A stretch of DNA of 64,000 bases from assembly GCA_009909065.1 (NCBI GenBank), contig JAAANZ010000027.1:27764-91763 (forward strand). The letters are read 5' to 3'. Shown here piece after piece: positions 1-10,035 of this stretch. Numbering within the stretch: position 1 is the first letter of the stretch; every line of letters starts with the position of its first letter. A program made the translations under genes and the position numbers. This DNA comes from Alphaproteobacteria bacterium. GTDB taxonomy: Bacteria; Pseudomonadota; Alphaproteobacteria; Caulobacterales; Hyphomonadaceae. The notes under the pieces were generated by a model that was not told the origin of the DNA, ran no database searches, and saw only the letters and a program-made list of their open reading frames with translations.

Positions 1-1161
1 GCCGGCGCACTGAGCCTGGCCCGCCACATGGCCATGCAGGACCATGATGCGCTGGAACGTGCCATGGTCGAACTCGAGGCGCTCGGCGTGCTCGATCGCG
101 TGCTGGAAGGTCTGCCCGACACTGCGGAGATGCATCGCCGCCGGGACAATCGCGAACCGCTGACACGCCCGGAACTGGCGGTGATCCTGGCCTGGTCCAA
201 GATCACCCTGTTCGATGATATCGTGGCATCCGACCTGCCCGACGACCCGGCCTTCGAACGCACGCTGGCGGCCTATTTCCCGCCGGCGATCCGCGAATAT
301 GGCGAGGCCATGCAGGCCCACCGGCTGAAGCGGGAAATCATCGCCACGGTGCTGGCCAATCGCATCCTGGACACGGGCGGGCCGGCCTTCCTTCTGCGTC
401 TTCGCGAGGCGACAAATCATGACAATGCCTGCGTGACCCGGGCCTTCGAGGTTGCCCGTGTTCTCCTGTCCATGGAGGAGTTCGAGACGGCGCTCAGCGC
501 GCTTGACACGAAGGTGCCCGAAGACGTTCTGACCGGTATGCGCGCTGATGCAATGCGCGCGCTTTCCGGCGCCAGCGAGTATTTCTGCGCCCATCACCTG
601 CATGACCCGCTGGGCGAGGTGATCGCGCGCTACCGCGACCCGCTCGACAGGTTCAAGGCGAGCCTGCGGGAGACCGCTTCCTCACACGCGGCCGCGCGGA
701 TCGAGCGCCGGGCAAGGGCCCTGATGGCGAGCGATGTGCCCGAACCGCTGGCCCGCTGGTGTGCGGCGATCGGCTATTTCGCGCAGGGCATCGCACTGGT
801 CCCCGTTGCCGAGGAGACCTGCCGGCCCATGCCCGAAGTGGCCGGTGCCTGTTTCGCGATCGGCGACCAGCTGCGCCTCGACAGGCTGCGCGCTTCGGCC
901 GAAGAGGCGATTGTCGAAGCCGATTACTGGGACCGCGTGGCCACGCGCCGGCTGATCGACGATCTGCTTACCCAGCAATTCGAGGCGACGCGCCTCGCCC
1001 TGCATGAGGGCGGCGTCGAAACATGGATGGCCCGGCGCGAGACCCACCGCGTGGAACTGACCGACCGGCTTCAGCAGCTTTCGGCCGGCCATAGCTGGTC
1101 CTTCTCGCGCTTTACCCTTGCGGCAGACGCCGTGCGCCGCTTCATGCATGCGGAGATATGA
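1..1161 (+). CDS. NAD-specific glutamate dehydrogenase, C-terminal part (partial)
   Basis: The frame is open from the first base, so the gene begins upstream of the window; 386 codons are visible. It matches the C-terminal, mostly helical part of the very large (about 1,600-residue) NAD-dependent glutamate dehydrogenases, which deaminate glutamate to 2-oxoglutarate and ammonia. The recognisable stretch is LTRPELAVILAWSKI around residues 55-69, followed by the region that ends these proteins. The dehydrogenase catalytic domain itself lies outside the window, so activity cannot be judged here. It ends 34 bases from the convergent hydroxylase gene. Family assignment is confident; no reliable gene symbol. 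Confidence 0.88.
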   Translation, partial: AGALSLARHMAMQDHDALERAMVELEALGVLDRVLEGLPDTAEMHRRRDNREPLTRPELAVILAWSKITLFDDIVASDLPDDPAFERTLAAYFPPAIREYGEAMQAHRLKREIIATVLANRILDTGGPAFLLRLREATNHDNACVTRAFEVARVLLSMEEFETALSALDTKVPEDVLTGMRADAMRALSGASEYFCAHHLHDPLGEVIARYRDPLDRFKASLRETASSHAAARIERRARALMASDVPEPLARWCAAIGYFAQGIALVPVAEETCRPMPEVAGACFAIGDQLRLDRLRASAEEAIVEADYWDRVATRRLIDDLLTQQFEATRLALHEGGVETWMARRETHRVELTDRLQQLSAGHSWSFSRFTLAADAVRRFMHAEI

Positions 1162-1195
1162 GACGTGCGCGGGTGAACGCGCGGGACCTCCCGGC

Positions 1196-2101
1196 CTATC
1201 CGGCAGCGATCATTTCGCGCTTGTATTTCGGGCAATCGCTCCGGCAGACGCCGTCATGGGACCATTCGGGCGGGCGCCAGAGATAGGCCAGCCTGTCCGG
1301 CCACCGCTCGGCGGTCTTCATCCGTGCCCAGAGCTGCTTGAAACCGACGAACTGGGCCGTCAGCGGATTGTTGTCATAGACCGGGCTGACAAGGCCGACG
1401 ACAGGGGGCTCGGCGTCGTCATAGGGTTCGAAACTGCCGAAGATGCGGTCCCATATCGTCAGCACCTGGGAATAGTTCTTGTCGATATATTTGGGCTGGT
1501 TGGCATGATGGACCTTGTGGATGCGCGGCGTGGCGAACACGCGCTCCATCCAGCCCAGATGGCCCACATAGCTGGCATGGTTCCAGATTCCGTAAAGATT
1601 CTTCACCGCCGCCACGGCGAGGTAAACCACCGGGCCGATGCCAATCAGGGCGGCGGTCAGTCCGAAAAGGCCCTTCAGCTGGCCGTCCAGGAAAAAGGCG
1701 CGCGCCGCCGTGGTGTGATTGAACGCGTTGGAGGAGTGATGAATGGTATGAAAGGCCCAGAAGAGGCCCACCCGGTGGGAGATGCGGTGCTCGGCATAAT
1801 AGGCGAGCTCGTTGATCAGGAAGGCCAGCGGGATCGCCATCCAGAGGCTGTCGAGGGTGAAGAGCCGCGCATTGTCATATAACAGGACATAGGCTGCGAA
1901 GGGCAGGACCCCGGCGAAGATCACGTTCAGGAGCGAACTGATCAGGTTGAGGCCGACCGAGCAAAGCGCGTCGCCGTCATCATAACGAAGGCCCTTGAGC
2001 GCGACATAGATGCGCTCGGCCAGCACCATGGAAAAATATCCGCCGGCCAGCCACCAGATACCATTCGGCCCGCCAAGGCTTTCAATAAGGCTCTCAGGCA
2101 T
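1196..2101 (-). CDS. sterol desaturase / fatty acid hydroxylase family membrane protein
   Basis: A 301-residue integral membrane protein of the di-iron fatty acid hydroxylase superfamily. The eight-histidine signature is visible as HRISH (105-109), HTIHH (118-122) and HKVHH (195-199), with further histidines such as NH near 128-129. Several hydrophobic segments occur between residues 15 and 170. These enzymes hydroxylate or desaturate lipid substrates using O2 at a di-iron centre in the membrane; the actual substrate (a sterol, hopanoid, carotenoid or fatty acid) cannot be told from sequence. The start is supported by a GGAGGAG ribosome site about 8 bases upstream. It diverges from the M20 peptidase gene with a 167-base gap. 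Confidence 0.85.
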   Translation of the reverse strand: MPESLIESLGGPNGIWWLAGGYFSMVLAERIYVALKGLRYDDGDALCSVGLNLISSLLNVIFAGVLPFAAYVLLYDNARLFTLDSLWMAIPLAFLINELAYYAEHRISHRVGLFWAFHTIHHSSNAFNHTTAARAFFLDGQLKGLFGLTAALIGIGPVVYLAVAAVKNLYGIWNHASYVGHLGWMERVFATPRIHKVHHANQPKYIDKNYSQVLTIWDRIFGSFEPYDDAEPPVVGLVSPVYDNNPLTAQFVGFKQLWARMKTAERWPDRLAYLWRPPEWSHDGVCRSDCPKYKREMIAAG

Positions 2102-2227
2102 TCACGGTCTCCTCCGACTGCGAAGTGTAGCGCAGCATTTGTCGCAACGCAAGTCTCGCTCCAGTGCCGGCAGGCCGCCTCCCGAGCCGGGACGGGGGCC
2201 ATGCTTGCGGACACTCGGCAAGGTCGT

Positions 2228-2250
2228 CACACTGTCAAAAAGACAATGTG
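2228..2250 (+). promoter_or_regulatory. imperfect hairpin just before the M20 peptidase ribosome site
   Basis: CACACTGTC (2228-2236), a loop of five A, and GACAATGTG (2242-2250) form a 9-bp stem with one mismatch. It ends directly before the AAAAGGGGAGG ribosome site of the peptidase starting at 2269. It could be an operator in DNA or a small leader hairpin in RNA; nothing in the sequence decides between them. Confidence 0.3.
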
Positions 2251-2268
2251 AAAAGGGGAGGCCGGGCG

Positions 2269-3765
2269 ATGGCCCTTATCAGGAATATTCTTCTGGCCGT
2301 GCTGGCCGTGACCGTGGTGCTGGCCGGGATCGTGCTGTTTCGCACTTTCACTTATGGCGGGGAACTGGAAAGCGTTGATGTGGAGTTGCCGGAACCGCCG
2401 CCGGTCAGCGCCGACGAAGCTGCCGAGAGACTTTCACAGGCGCTGCAGATCCGCACCATCACGGTCGCGCCGGGCGACCCGCGGCCCGGCAATGAGGGGC
2501 CCTGGCTGGAGCTGCATGACTGGCTGGAGACAAATTACCCGGCCGCCCATTCGGCCATGCGCCGCGAGACGGTCGCCGATTACACGCTGCTCTATACCTG
2601 GCCGGGCCGTGACGAGACGCTCAAGCCCCTCCTGCTGATGGCGCACCAGGATGTCGTGCCGGTCAATATCGGCACCGAGGGCGACTGGACTGGGGCCCCC
2701 TTTGCCGGCGAGATCATTGACGGTTATGTCTATGGCCGCGGCGCGATCGACGACAAGGGCTCCATGGTCGCGCTGATGGAAGCGGCCGACGCCCTGGCGC
2801 GGGACGGTTTCACGCCGCGCCGCACGATCCATTTCCTGTTCGGTCATGACGAGGAAGTCTCCGGGCGCGGGGCGGCGGCAGGGATCGAACTGTTGAAAAG
2901 CCGCGGTGTCGAGCCGGTCATGGCCCTCGATGAGGGGTTCATGATCGTCGATCCCTCGCCCCTGACGGGCGCGCCGATGGGTTTCATCGGGGTTGCCGAG
3001 AAGGGCTATATCACGGTCGAGATCACGGCGGTGGCCGAGGGCGGACACAGTTCCACACCCCCGCGTGACAGTGCCGCCGTGCGCCTTTCCCGGGCCCTCG
3101 TCGCGCTGGACGAGAACCAGATGCCGGCCGATTTCTCGAAGCCGCCCGTGTCGGACCTGTTCCGCGCCGCCGCACCGGACATGGGCTTCACCTCGCGCAT
3201 GGCCTTCGCCAATCTCTGGGTGTTCAGGGGCATGGTCGAGGGGCAAATGGCCGAAATCCCGGCGGCCAATGCGCTGATCCGCTCCACCACGGCGCCGACC
3301 ATGCTGGTCGGGTCGGCCAAGGAAAACGTCCTCGCCCAGCGCGCCACGGCGATCGTCAATTTCCGGATTCATCCGAATGATACCGAAGATGACATTCTCG
3401 ACCATATAAGAAGGGTCACCGGGGATATTCCCGGGCTCGAGATCGAGAAGGGCCGTTCCGGGGTGCGCGGCACCGGGGCCTCGCCGGTCTCGCCGACGGA
3501 TAACCGTGCCTATGGCGTGCTGGCGGAGGTGGCGCGCCAGGCCGGTGATGGCGCGCCGGCCGCGCCCGGGCTGGTGCTTGGCGCAACGGACGGGCGCTAT
3601 GCCACCGCGATCACCGACAGTGTCTACCGTTTTGCCCCGGCGGTCATGTCCCCCGACGAGCTGACCGGCTTTCACGGCACGAATGAGCGGATCTCGGTCG
3701 AGAATATGGCCCGATTGGCGCGCGGCTATGGCCAGATCATCCTGGCGATGGATGGCGCAAAGTAA
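2269..3765 (+). CDS. M20 family metallopeptidase (PM20D1 / carboxypeptidase S-like), membrane-anchored
   Basis: A 498-residue zinc peptidase of the M20 family. The N-terminus MALIRNILLAVLAVTVVLAG is a single signal anchor, so the catalytic domain is periplasmic. Metal-site motifs are present: AHQD with His126, GAIDDKG with Asp161, HDEEVSG with Glu195/Glu196, and a C-terminal GFHGTNERI histidine. The anchor plus TYGG segment and the domain layout resemble PM20D1/carboxypeptidase S, which hydrolyse peptides or N-acyl amino acids; the substrate is not determined here. An in-frame upstream start at 2164 exists, but 2269 has the AAGGGGAGG ribosome site and begins the anchor, so I prefer it. Convergent with the broken glycosyltransferase, 12 bases apart. 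Confidence 0.87.
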   Translation: MALIRNILLAVLAVTVVLAGIVLFRTFTYGGELESVDVELPEPPPVSADEAAERLSQALQIRTITVAPGDPRPGNEGPWLELHDWLETNYPAAHSAMRRETVADYTLLYTWPGRDETLKPLLLMAHQDVVPVNIGTEGDWTGAPFAGEIIDGYVYGRGAIDDKGSMVALMEAADALARDGFTPRRTIHFLFGHDEEVSGRGAAAGIELLKSRGVEPVMALDEGFMIVDPSPLTGAPMGFIGVAEKGYITVEITAVAEGGHSSTPPRDSAAVRLSRALVALDENQMPADFSKPPVSDLFRAAAPDMGFTSRMAFANLWVFRGMVEGQMAEIPAANALIRSTTAPTMLVGSAKENVLAQRATAIVNFRIHPNDTEDDILDHIRRVTGDIPGLEIEKGRSGVRGTGASPVSPTDNRAYGVLAEVARQAGDGAPAAPGLVLGATDGRYATAITDSVYRFAPAVMSPDELTGFHGTNERISVENMARLARGYGQIILAMDGAK

Positions 3766-3777
3766 GCGATAACGGGC

Positions 3778-5429
3778 TCAGCGCAGAAAGTCATGCGTGG
3801 TCAGGCCGCGATAGTCGCGGCTCCCGGCCTTGCGAAAGCCCGTCCCTGTGAGTTCGGAATGGATCTGCTCGGCTTCGGTGCCCTGGCAATAGATGGCGGC
3901 TTGCAGGAACACGATGCGTGAATACCGCTCATGCAGGTCGGCCGGTGAAAGGGTCGGGCCGGAGACCTCGCCAAGCGGCGTTTCGAGCCGGTCGCGGACC
4001 GATTGTCCGTACAGGCTTGTCCAGTCATCCCGGGCCATGTCCCAGTATTGCCCCGGGCGGTGGACATGAACCCGGCCTTCGCCGGCATAGGTCGCGGCGA
4101 CGGGCCAGGAGAATGTCTCGCAAATGGTAAAGGCCATCGGGCCATCGCGGCGGCTCGTCTCGCTTTCGGCGATGGCCTGGCGCCAGTCCTGCACGAGGTG
4201 GGCGCCCAGGTTTTCCTGAGCCTCGCCGCGCAACGGATAGGCCATGGCCGAGGCCAGGCTGGCGGCGAGAGCAAGGGCGGCGAGGCCGGGGCCGGCGGCG
4301 AGGGGTCGCACTCTTGCGGCGAGCGCGCCCATGGCAAGCGCCGCGCCCAGCGTGGCGATCAGAATGATGCGCTCCATGTAGATGGGCACATAGACGAGGC
4401 CGACGAGCCAGATCAGGGCGGGATAGATGGCGAGGTGAAAGGCGATCAGCAGGTTCGTCAGGCCGGTGCGCCAGATCACGGAGGCCCAGCCGCCGGCGAG
4501 CGCGGCGAAAAAGACCAGTGCAGCCGGCGCCGGCACGTCATTGGGGCGGATCGTGACCGCCAGCGCGAACAGGGCCTGAAGGACTGATTTCTGTTCCAGC
4601 CAGTTGAAGCCGCTGGTGGCCGTGAGCATCACGGCCAGCCAGGGCAGCCAAAGCAGGATCGGCAAAGCGTTGAAGGCAAACAGGCGCACCATGAAGGCTG
4701 AAGCCCTGCGCGGCGCGTTGACCAGTTGCCAGGCGCAGAGCGCGGCATTGATCGCGAAGAGATAGAGAAAGGCGGTATTGTGTGTGTAGAGCGCACCAAG
4801 GGCGCCGACAGCATAGAGCCCGCCGACAAGTGCCATGCCGGATGTGCGCAGCCGGTCACCTCTCGCCAGCCGTTCGGCCAGGATGACCAGCGCGTGAAGC
4901 GCCACGACCAGGAAGAAGATCAGTTCGCTATAGTTTCGCCCATTATTGGCGTATACGAGCTGGGTATAGGACAGGGCCCAGACCGTAATGGCGACAAGCG
5001 CGCCGAGATTGCCGAGGCGCCGCCGGGCCAGGAGATGGAGCGGGATGAGCGTGGCAAGGCCGAACAGGGCCGATGGCAGTCGAACCGCCCATTCCGGGGC
5101 GGCGATCCATGAAAACAGCTTCACGATCGCGAAATGCAGGAGGGATGGGTGTCGAAGGGCACCGTCCAGAGGGTCGACAAAGGCAAATCGGCGGCGGCCA
5201 GCGTATAGCCCTCATCGATCCAGAGGGAATCATCGCCCAGCGTGGCGAGGCGCAGGATCAGCGCCGCAGTGAAAACCAGCGCGAATGACAGCGCTTCGAT
5301 GGGCCTGGAAATCACCCGCGGGGCCGGGCGCAGAAACGGTGCCATCTGCCGGCGAAGCCATGGCCAGGCGACCGGCGCCTTCGGTCGGCCAGGATCCCCG
5401 CGAGGGCGTTCACGCTCCATCTGCGCCAT
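3778..5429 (-). pseudogene. GT39-type membrane glycosyltransferase, frameshifted
   Basis: Two minus-strand frames together make one polytopic glycosyltransferase resembling the PMT/ArnT (GT39/GT83) superfamily, which move a sugar from a polyprenyl phosphate donor to a lipid or protein. The N-terminal part carries a first membrane span and the acidic loop motif WIDEGY, then runs to FDTHPS and stops at TGA 5123-5121. The rest (from LHFAIVKLFSW) continues in another frame through about ten membrane segments to 3778. One missing base near 5131-5141 would restore the usual HPPL-type loop. The start at 5429 has AGGGGA about 8 bases upstream; a longer start at 5498 is possible. Either a true mutation or a sequencing error. 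Confidence 0.8.
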
Positions 5430-5531
5430 GGCTGGATGTCCCCTGCTTCCCGCGAGCCCTTGTCCGGGATTTCCCGGCGCGGAGCAAGTTTCATGCAATG
5501 AGGCGCCGGGCGCCGGAGCGGCCGCGCCGCC

Positions 5532-6392
5532 TCAGTCCCTGGCTGTGGCGCGCTCATCGCCGGGCGCATGGCCGAGACCGGTGGCGGCCTTGCGCGCGGC
5601 CTTTTCCTGTTCGCGCTCGCGAAGCTCGTCGGAAAAGGCGCTGGCGAACACGCCGGCAGGCAGGGCGACCACGCCGATCCCGGCCAGCGCAATCACCGAT
5701 GCCGCCACCCGGCCGAGTGTCGTGACTGGGTAGACATCGCCATAGCCGACCGTGGTCAGCGTCGCGATCGCCCACCAGACCGCCCGCGGAATGGAGCCGA
5801 ATTCCTCGCGGCCCTGTCCGATCCCCTCGATGAAATAAAGCGCCACCGCCGAGATGTAGACAAGCGCCAGCGCCACGGCGAGCGTGGTGAGCAGCTGGCT
5901 GCCGGCGCGGCGCATCGCGGCGCCGAGTATATCGAAGGCCGGCACGCATCGTGCGATCTTCACGAGCCGGAACAGGCGCAGGACCCGCAGCATCATCAGG
6001 GTCTGCTCACTGTTTCCCTGCGCATGGATGAGAAACAGCATCTCGGGCAGGAAGGCGATCAGGTCGGCGATGGCGTAGGGCGTGAAGACATAGCGGATGC
6101 GTCCGGTCACGCCGCGGTAACGCGGGTCTTCCCCGGCAATCCAGAGGCGCACCAGGTATTCGAAGGCGAAAATCGCGATAATGACGATATTGAAAAGGAA
6201 GAGGCCGCGCCGCCAGGTGTCCGAAATCGACGGTTCGGTCTCGATGGCCAGCGCGACGAGGCTGAGCAGAACCAGTCCCACAATGAAGGCGTTGATCGGG
6301 GACACGCCCGGATGGTCGCGCGCCTTCGGCTCCATTTCGTGATAGAGCTTCGCGCGCAGCCCGTGCTGTGTCACCGTGACGTGTGCGACCAT
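5532..6392 (-). CDS. voltage-gated-type potassium channel
   Basis: A 286-residue six-helix cation channel. The K+ selectivity filter TVGYGD lies at residues 214-219 between the last two helices, and an S4-like helix LRVLRLFRLVKIAR near 135-148 has a basic residue at regular spacing, as in voltage sensors. Four hydrophobic segments precede the pore. The C-terminus is short, acidic and basic, with no RCK or cyclic-nucleotide domain. This matches bacterial KvAP/Kch-like ion transporters that control K+ flux across the inner membrane. It stands alone, upstream of the broken glycosyltransferase on the same strand, with no clear partner. Confidence 0.9.
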   Translation of the reverse strand: MVAHVTVTQHGLRAKLYHEMEPKARDHPGVSPINAFIVGLVLLSLVALAIETEPSISDTWRRGLFLFNIVIIAIFAFEYLVRLWIAGEDPRYRGVTGRIRYVFTPYAIADLIAFLPEMLFLIHAQGNSEQTLMMLRVLRLFRLVKIARCVPAFDILGAAMRRAGSQLLTTLAVALALVYISAVALYFIEGIGQGREEFGSIPRAVWWAIATLTTVGYGDVYPVTTLGRVAASVIALAGIGVVALPAGVFASAFSDELREREQEKAARKAATGLGHAPGDERATARD

Positions 6393-6432
6393 TCCCGGAA
6401 AGTCCTCTGCTGTTGAAAACTCCCCACCCGGA

Positions 6433-8841
6433 TCAGCTTCGTAGCACGCCGCCTGTGCCCTTGGCGACGGCGGTGATCAGCTTGTCCATGATCGCGTCGA
6501 TATCCTTGTCCTTCAGCGTGTCTCCGGAGGGCTGGAGCGTGATCTCGATGGCGATGGATTTCTTGCCGGGGTCTATGCCTTCGCCCTGATAGACATCGAA
6601 GACCTGTATCCGAGAAATGAGCGTCTTCTCCGCCGCGCGGCAAAGCCGCAGGATTTCCCCGGCCGGCACATCCTCGTCGACAAGGAAGGCAAGGTCGCGG
6701 CGAACGGGGGAGAGATCCGAGACGTCCAGCGCGCGGCGTGTCTTCAGCCTGCGCGCCTTCATCTGGGGCAGGGCGTTGAGATTGAGTTCGAATCCGTAGA
6801 GCGGGCCCTCCACGTCGAGGGCTTTCAGCACACGCGGATGCAGCGCGCCGAATTGTGCGACAGTGACTTTAGGGCCAAGCTTCAGGCTTGCCGACTGGCC
6901 GGGATGCCAGTGCGTGTCGCGCGGCGCGGCAATCTGGAAGCGCTCTTCCGGCTGGCCCAGCGCGTCGAGCAGGGCGAGCAGGTCGGCCTTGGCGGCGAAG
7001 GCGTCATAGGCCGGCGTGCCGGGCTGCCAGTGACGCGCAGGCGCCGGACGCACAAGGGCGCTGACCATGCGGCGCTGGTCCCTGGGACCGTCACCGAGAT
7101 AGACCGGACCGGCCTCGAAAAGCCGCACCCCGCGCTCGCCGCGGTCGGCCGCCTTCTGGATGGCCGTGGCGAGGTTGGCGAGGATCGATGGACGCATCTG
7201 GTCGAGATCGCTGGCCACGGGATTGGCGATGGCGAGTGCCGGGTCGGCCCCGTCATCGCCATTTGAAAACAGCGCCGCATGCTCGCGGGCCATGAAACTC
7301 CAGGTCACCGCCTCGAGAAAGCCGCGCGCCGCCATGACGCGCCGGGCCACGCGCACCCGCTCCTGCAGCGGTGTCAGCATCGCCCTGCGCCCCTCGGCCG
7401 GCGTCTCGAGTGAGGCCACGGGCAGTTCGTCATAGCCGACCAGCCGGGCAATCTCCTCGACAAGGTCTGCCGACTGTTCGATATCGAACCGCCAGGACGG
7501 CACCGTGAGATACCAGGCATCGCCGGCATCCTCGATCGCGAAACCGAGATCCCTGACCATCCTTTTCATCTGCGCGGGCCTGACCTTTAGCCCGGTCAGG
7601 CGTTCCACATCGGCAAGCCTGAAGGCGACCTTGTCGCGGGGCTGCGGCGGTGTGCCGACCATGAGCGTGTGCGAGGCCTCGCCCCCGCCATAACGGGTGA
7701 TCAGCTGCATGGCGAGGTTGAGCCCGTCCAGGCAGCTTTTCGGGTCCACGCCCCGCTCGAAACGATAGCGCGCATCAGAGACGATCCCCGTATCGCGCCC
7801 GGTGCGCGCCGTGCGGTCGGGGTCGAACCAGGCGCTTTCGATGAAAACCTCGGTGGTTTCCTCGCTGACGGCCGTGCTCTGCCCGCCCATGACGCCGCCA
7901 AGACCGATGGCGCCGCTGTTGTCGGCAATGACGCACATCTCCGGGCCGATTTCATAGGTCTTGCCGTCAATCGCCTCGAGCCGTTCGCCCGGCTTGCCCA
8001 GCCGGGCGCACACTGCGCCGTCCAGCTTGCCGGCATCATAGACGTGCAGGGGGCGCGCGCGGTCATGGGACAGATAGTTCGTGACATCGACCAGGAGCGA
8101 TCTCGGCTGGATGCCGATGGCCTTCAGGCGCTGGCGCATCCATTCCGGCGAGGGACCATTCTTCACGCCGCGTATCGTCGCGCCGGCAAAGACTGCGCAG
8201 GCTTCGGGCGCCTCGATGACAATATCGACGGGGCAGTCATGGCTGCCTGGCACCGGCCTGATATCCTTGTGCAGGAAACGTCCGGCGCCCGCCGCAGCGA
8301 GATCGCGCGCAATTCCGGACACGCCCAGCCAGTCGGCACGGTTGGGCGTGACCTCGAAATCGATGGCCGCATCATCCAGGCCCAGCGCCTCGGCCGCCGG
8401 CGTGCCGACCGCGAATGGCGTGTCGAGATCGGCAATGCCGTCATGATCCTCGCCGGCTTCCAGCTCCTTTGTCGAGCACAGCATGCCCTGGCTCTCAATG
8501 CCGCGGATCTTCCGGGGCTTCTTGTCGAGGGCGAAATCGAGACCGGGAATATATGTCCCCAGAGGGGCATAGATCGCCGTCATTCCGGCGCGCGCATTGG
8601 GCGCCCCGCAAACGATCTGTTTCTCGCCATCCACCGTGTCCACGCGGCACACACGTAGCCGGTCGGCGTCCGGGTGGGGTTCGGCCGCTTTCACATGCGC
8701 GACGCTGAAGGCGGCGAGCCTGTCGGCGGGATTGTCGACATGTTCGACTTCGAGGCCGGCCTTGAGCATCACCTCCCGGATACCCTCGAGGTCGAGCTTT
8801 GTGGCCAAATGATCCTTCAGCCAGGAAAGCGTGAATTTCAT
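6433..8841 (-). CDS. pheT: phenylalanyl-tRNA synthetase beta subunit
   Basis: An 802-residue protein, the usual bacterial PheT length. It contains an N-terminal tRNA-binding (EMAP/OB) domain (about residues 40-150, with VCGAPNARAG), B3/4 editing and B5 domains in the middle (GGVMGGQ, RFERGVDP), and a C-terminal FDX-ACB anticodon-binding domain (about 705-800, with LSPVRRDLAFLVDEDVPAG). With PheS it forms the alpha2-beta2 enzyme that charges tRNA-Phe; this subunit edits mischarged Tyr and binds the tRNA. Its ATG overlaps the pheS stop codon by one base, so the two are translationally coupled. Confidence 0.98.
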   Translation of the reverse strand: MKFTLSWLKDHLATKLDLEGIREVMLKAGLEVEHVDNPADRLAAFSVAHVKAAEPHPDADRLRVCRVDTVDGEKQIVCGAPNARAGMTAIYAPLGTYIPGLDFALDKKPRKIRGIESQGMLCSTKELEAGEDHDGIADLDTPFAVGTPAAEALGLDDAAIDFEVTPNRADWLGVSGIARDLAAAGAGRFLHKDIRPVPGSHDCPVDIVIEAPEACAVFAGATIRGVKNGPSPEWMRQRLKAIGIQPRSLLVDVTNYLSHDRARPLHVYDAGKLDGAVCARLGKPGERLEAIDGKTYEIGPEMCVIADNSGAIGLGGVMGGQSTAVSEETTEVFIESAWFDPDRTARTGRDTGIVSDARYRFERGVDPKSCLDGLNLAMQLITRYGGGEASHTLMVGTPPQPRDKVAFRLADVERLTGLKVRPAQMKRMVRDLGFAIEDAGDAWYLTVPSWRFDIEQSADLVEEIARLVGYDELPVASLETPAEGRRAMLTPLQERVRVARRVMAARGFLEAVTWSFMAREHAALFSNGDDGADPALAIANPVASDLDQMRPSILANLATAIQKAADRGERGVRLFEAGPVYLGDGPRDQRRMVSALVRPAPARHWQPGTPAYDAFAAKADLLALLDALGQPEERFQIAAPRDTHWHPGQSASLKLGPKVTVAQFGALHPRVLKALDVEGPLYGFELNLNALPQMKARRLKTRRALDVSDLSPVRRDLAFLVDEDVPAGEILRLCRAAEKTLISRIQVFDVYQGEGIDPGKKSIAIEITLQPSGDTLKDKDIDAIMDKLITAVAKGTGGVLRS

Positions 8842-9914
8842 CAGCTCAATCCCCCGCTCACGCTGGGCGTCAGCCAGGGACGGAAGCCGTAATGGCGTGT
8901 CCAGGCCGGATCGGCCTCGAAATAGGGGCGCAGGTCCGGCATGCCGTATTTGAGCATCGCCAGCCGGTCGACGCCGACACCGAATGCGAATCCCTGATGC
9001 TTGTCGGGATCAATGCCGCAATTCTTCAGCACATTGGGGTGGACCATGCCGCAGCCGAGAATTTCCATCCAGTCCTCGCCCTCGCCGATCTTCATCTGCC
9101 CGCCGGAGCGGTCGCATTTCACGTCCATTTCCGCCGAGGGCTCGGTGAAGGGGAAGAAATGCGGGCGGAAGCGTGCCTCGACCTCGTCGATCTCGAAAAA
9201 GGCCTTCACGAAATCGATCAGGCAGCCTTTCAGGTGCCCCATATGAACGCCGTCCTCGATGACGAGGCCTTCGACCTGGTGGAACATCGGCGTGTGTGTG
9301 GCGTCCCAGTCATTCCTGTAGACGCGGCCCGGCGCGATGATGCGGATCGGCGGGGCCTCCTCGACCATGGTGCGGATCTGCACCGGCGAGGTATGCGTGC
9401 GCAGCACCTTCTGCGCGCCCTCCTTGTCGGGCGCCATGAAGAAAGTGTCATGGGTCTCGCGCGCGGGATGGCCCTCCGGGAAGTTCAGTGCGGTGAAATT
9501 GTGCCAGTCATCCTCGATATCCGGGCCCTCGGCGACGGCGAAGCCCATATCGCCGAAAATGGCCGCGATCTCCTCGAAGACCTGCATCACCGGATGCAGC
9601 CGGCCGACCGGTTCGGGCCGCGCGGGCAGGGTAAGGTCGATCTTCTCGGCGGCGACCTGCGCCTCGAGGGCTTCATCTTCGAGCACCGCCTTGCGCGCCT
9701 CGATAGCGGCGGTCACACGCTCCTTCAGCGCGTTCAGCTTCGGGCCCATTTCCTGGCGCTCTTCGGGGCTCATCTTGCCGAGCGTCTTCATCAGGCCCGA
9801 GACGCGCCCCTTCTTGCCAAGCTCGGCCACGCGCACCGCATCGAGGGCGGCGAGATCGCCGGCATTCTCAATGGACGCAAGCGCTTCGGATTCTATCGTG
9901 GGGATGTCGCTCAT
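8841..9914 (-). CDS. pheS: phenylalanyl-tRNA synthetase alpha subunit
   Basis: A 357-residue catalytic subunit of phenylalanyl-tRNA synthetase. An N-terminal coiled coil (about 1-100) is followed by the class II aminoacyl-tRNA synthetase core, with motif 2-like RVYRND and motif 3-like [17 protein letters not shown]. It forms the alpha2-beta2 complex with PheT in the cytoplasm. I chose the ATG at 9914; an in-frame TTG lies one codon earlier. It follows rplT after a gap of about 120 bases in the conserved rpmI-rplT-pheS-pheT order. I found no obvious phenylalanine-rich leader peptide upstream. Confidence 0.97.
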   Translation of the reverse strand: MSDIPTIESEALASIENAGDLAALDAVRVAELGKKGRVSGLMKTLGKMSPEERQEMGPKLNALKERVTAAIEARKAVLEDEALEAQVAAEKIDLTLPARPEPVGRLHPVMQVFEEIAAIFGDMGFAVAEGPDIEDDWHNFTALNFPEGHPARETHDTFFMAPDKEGAQKVLRTHTSPVQIRTMVEEAPPIRIIAPGRVYRNDWDATHTPMFHQVEGLVIEDGVHMGHLKGCLIDFVKAFFEIDEVEARFRPHFFPFTEPSAEMDVKCDRSGGQMKIGEGEDWMEILGCGMVHPNVLKNCGIDPDKHQGFAFGVGVDRLAMLKYGMPDLRPYFEADPAWTRHYGFRPWLTPSVSGGLS

Positions 9915-10035
9915 CAATCAGTCCCGCGCGCGCCGGCCCCGGAGGCAGGGAGCCGGTCCGGCTCAATCGTCTGTCTCTTCAGGGCACCCGGCATTCCCGA
10001 CGATCCAGGCTGGCAAGCTGCAAAATCACGCGAGC

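Noticed and set aside
682..1149. Antisense open frame within the glutamate dehydrogenase gene
   Set aside because: Mirror frame typical of GC-rich coding DNA; no homology and the sense strand is clearly coding.
7669..8658. Long plus-strand open frame (329 codons) opposite pheT
   Set aside because: The minus strand encodes complete PheT with all domains; the antisense product is low-complexity and unrelated to any family.
9915..10035. Phenylalanine attenuator leader before pheS
   Set aside because: No short Phe-rich frame or terminator/antiterminator pair is visible in the gap.
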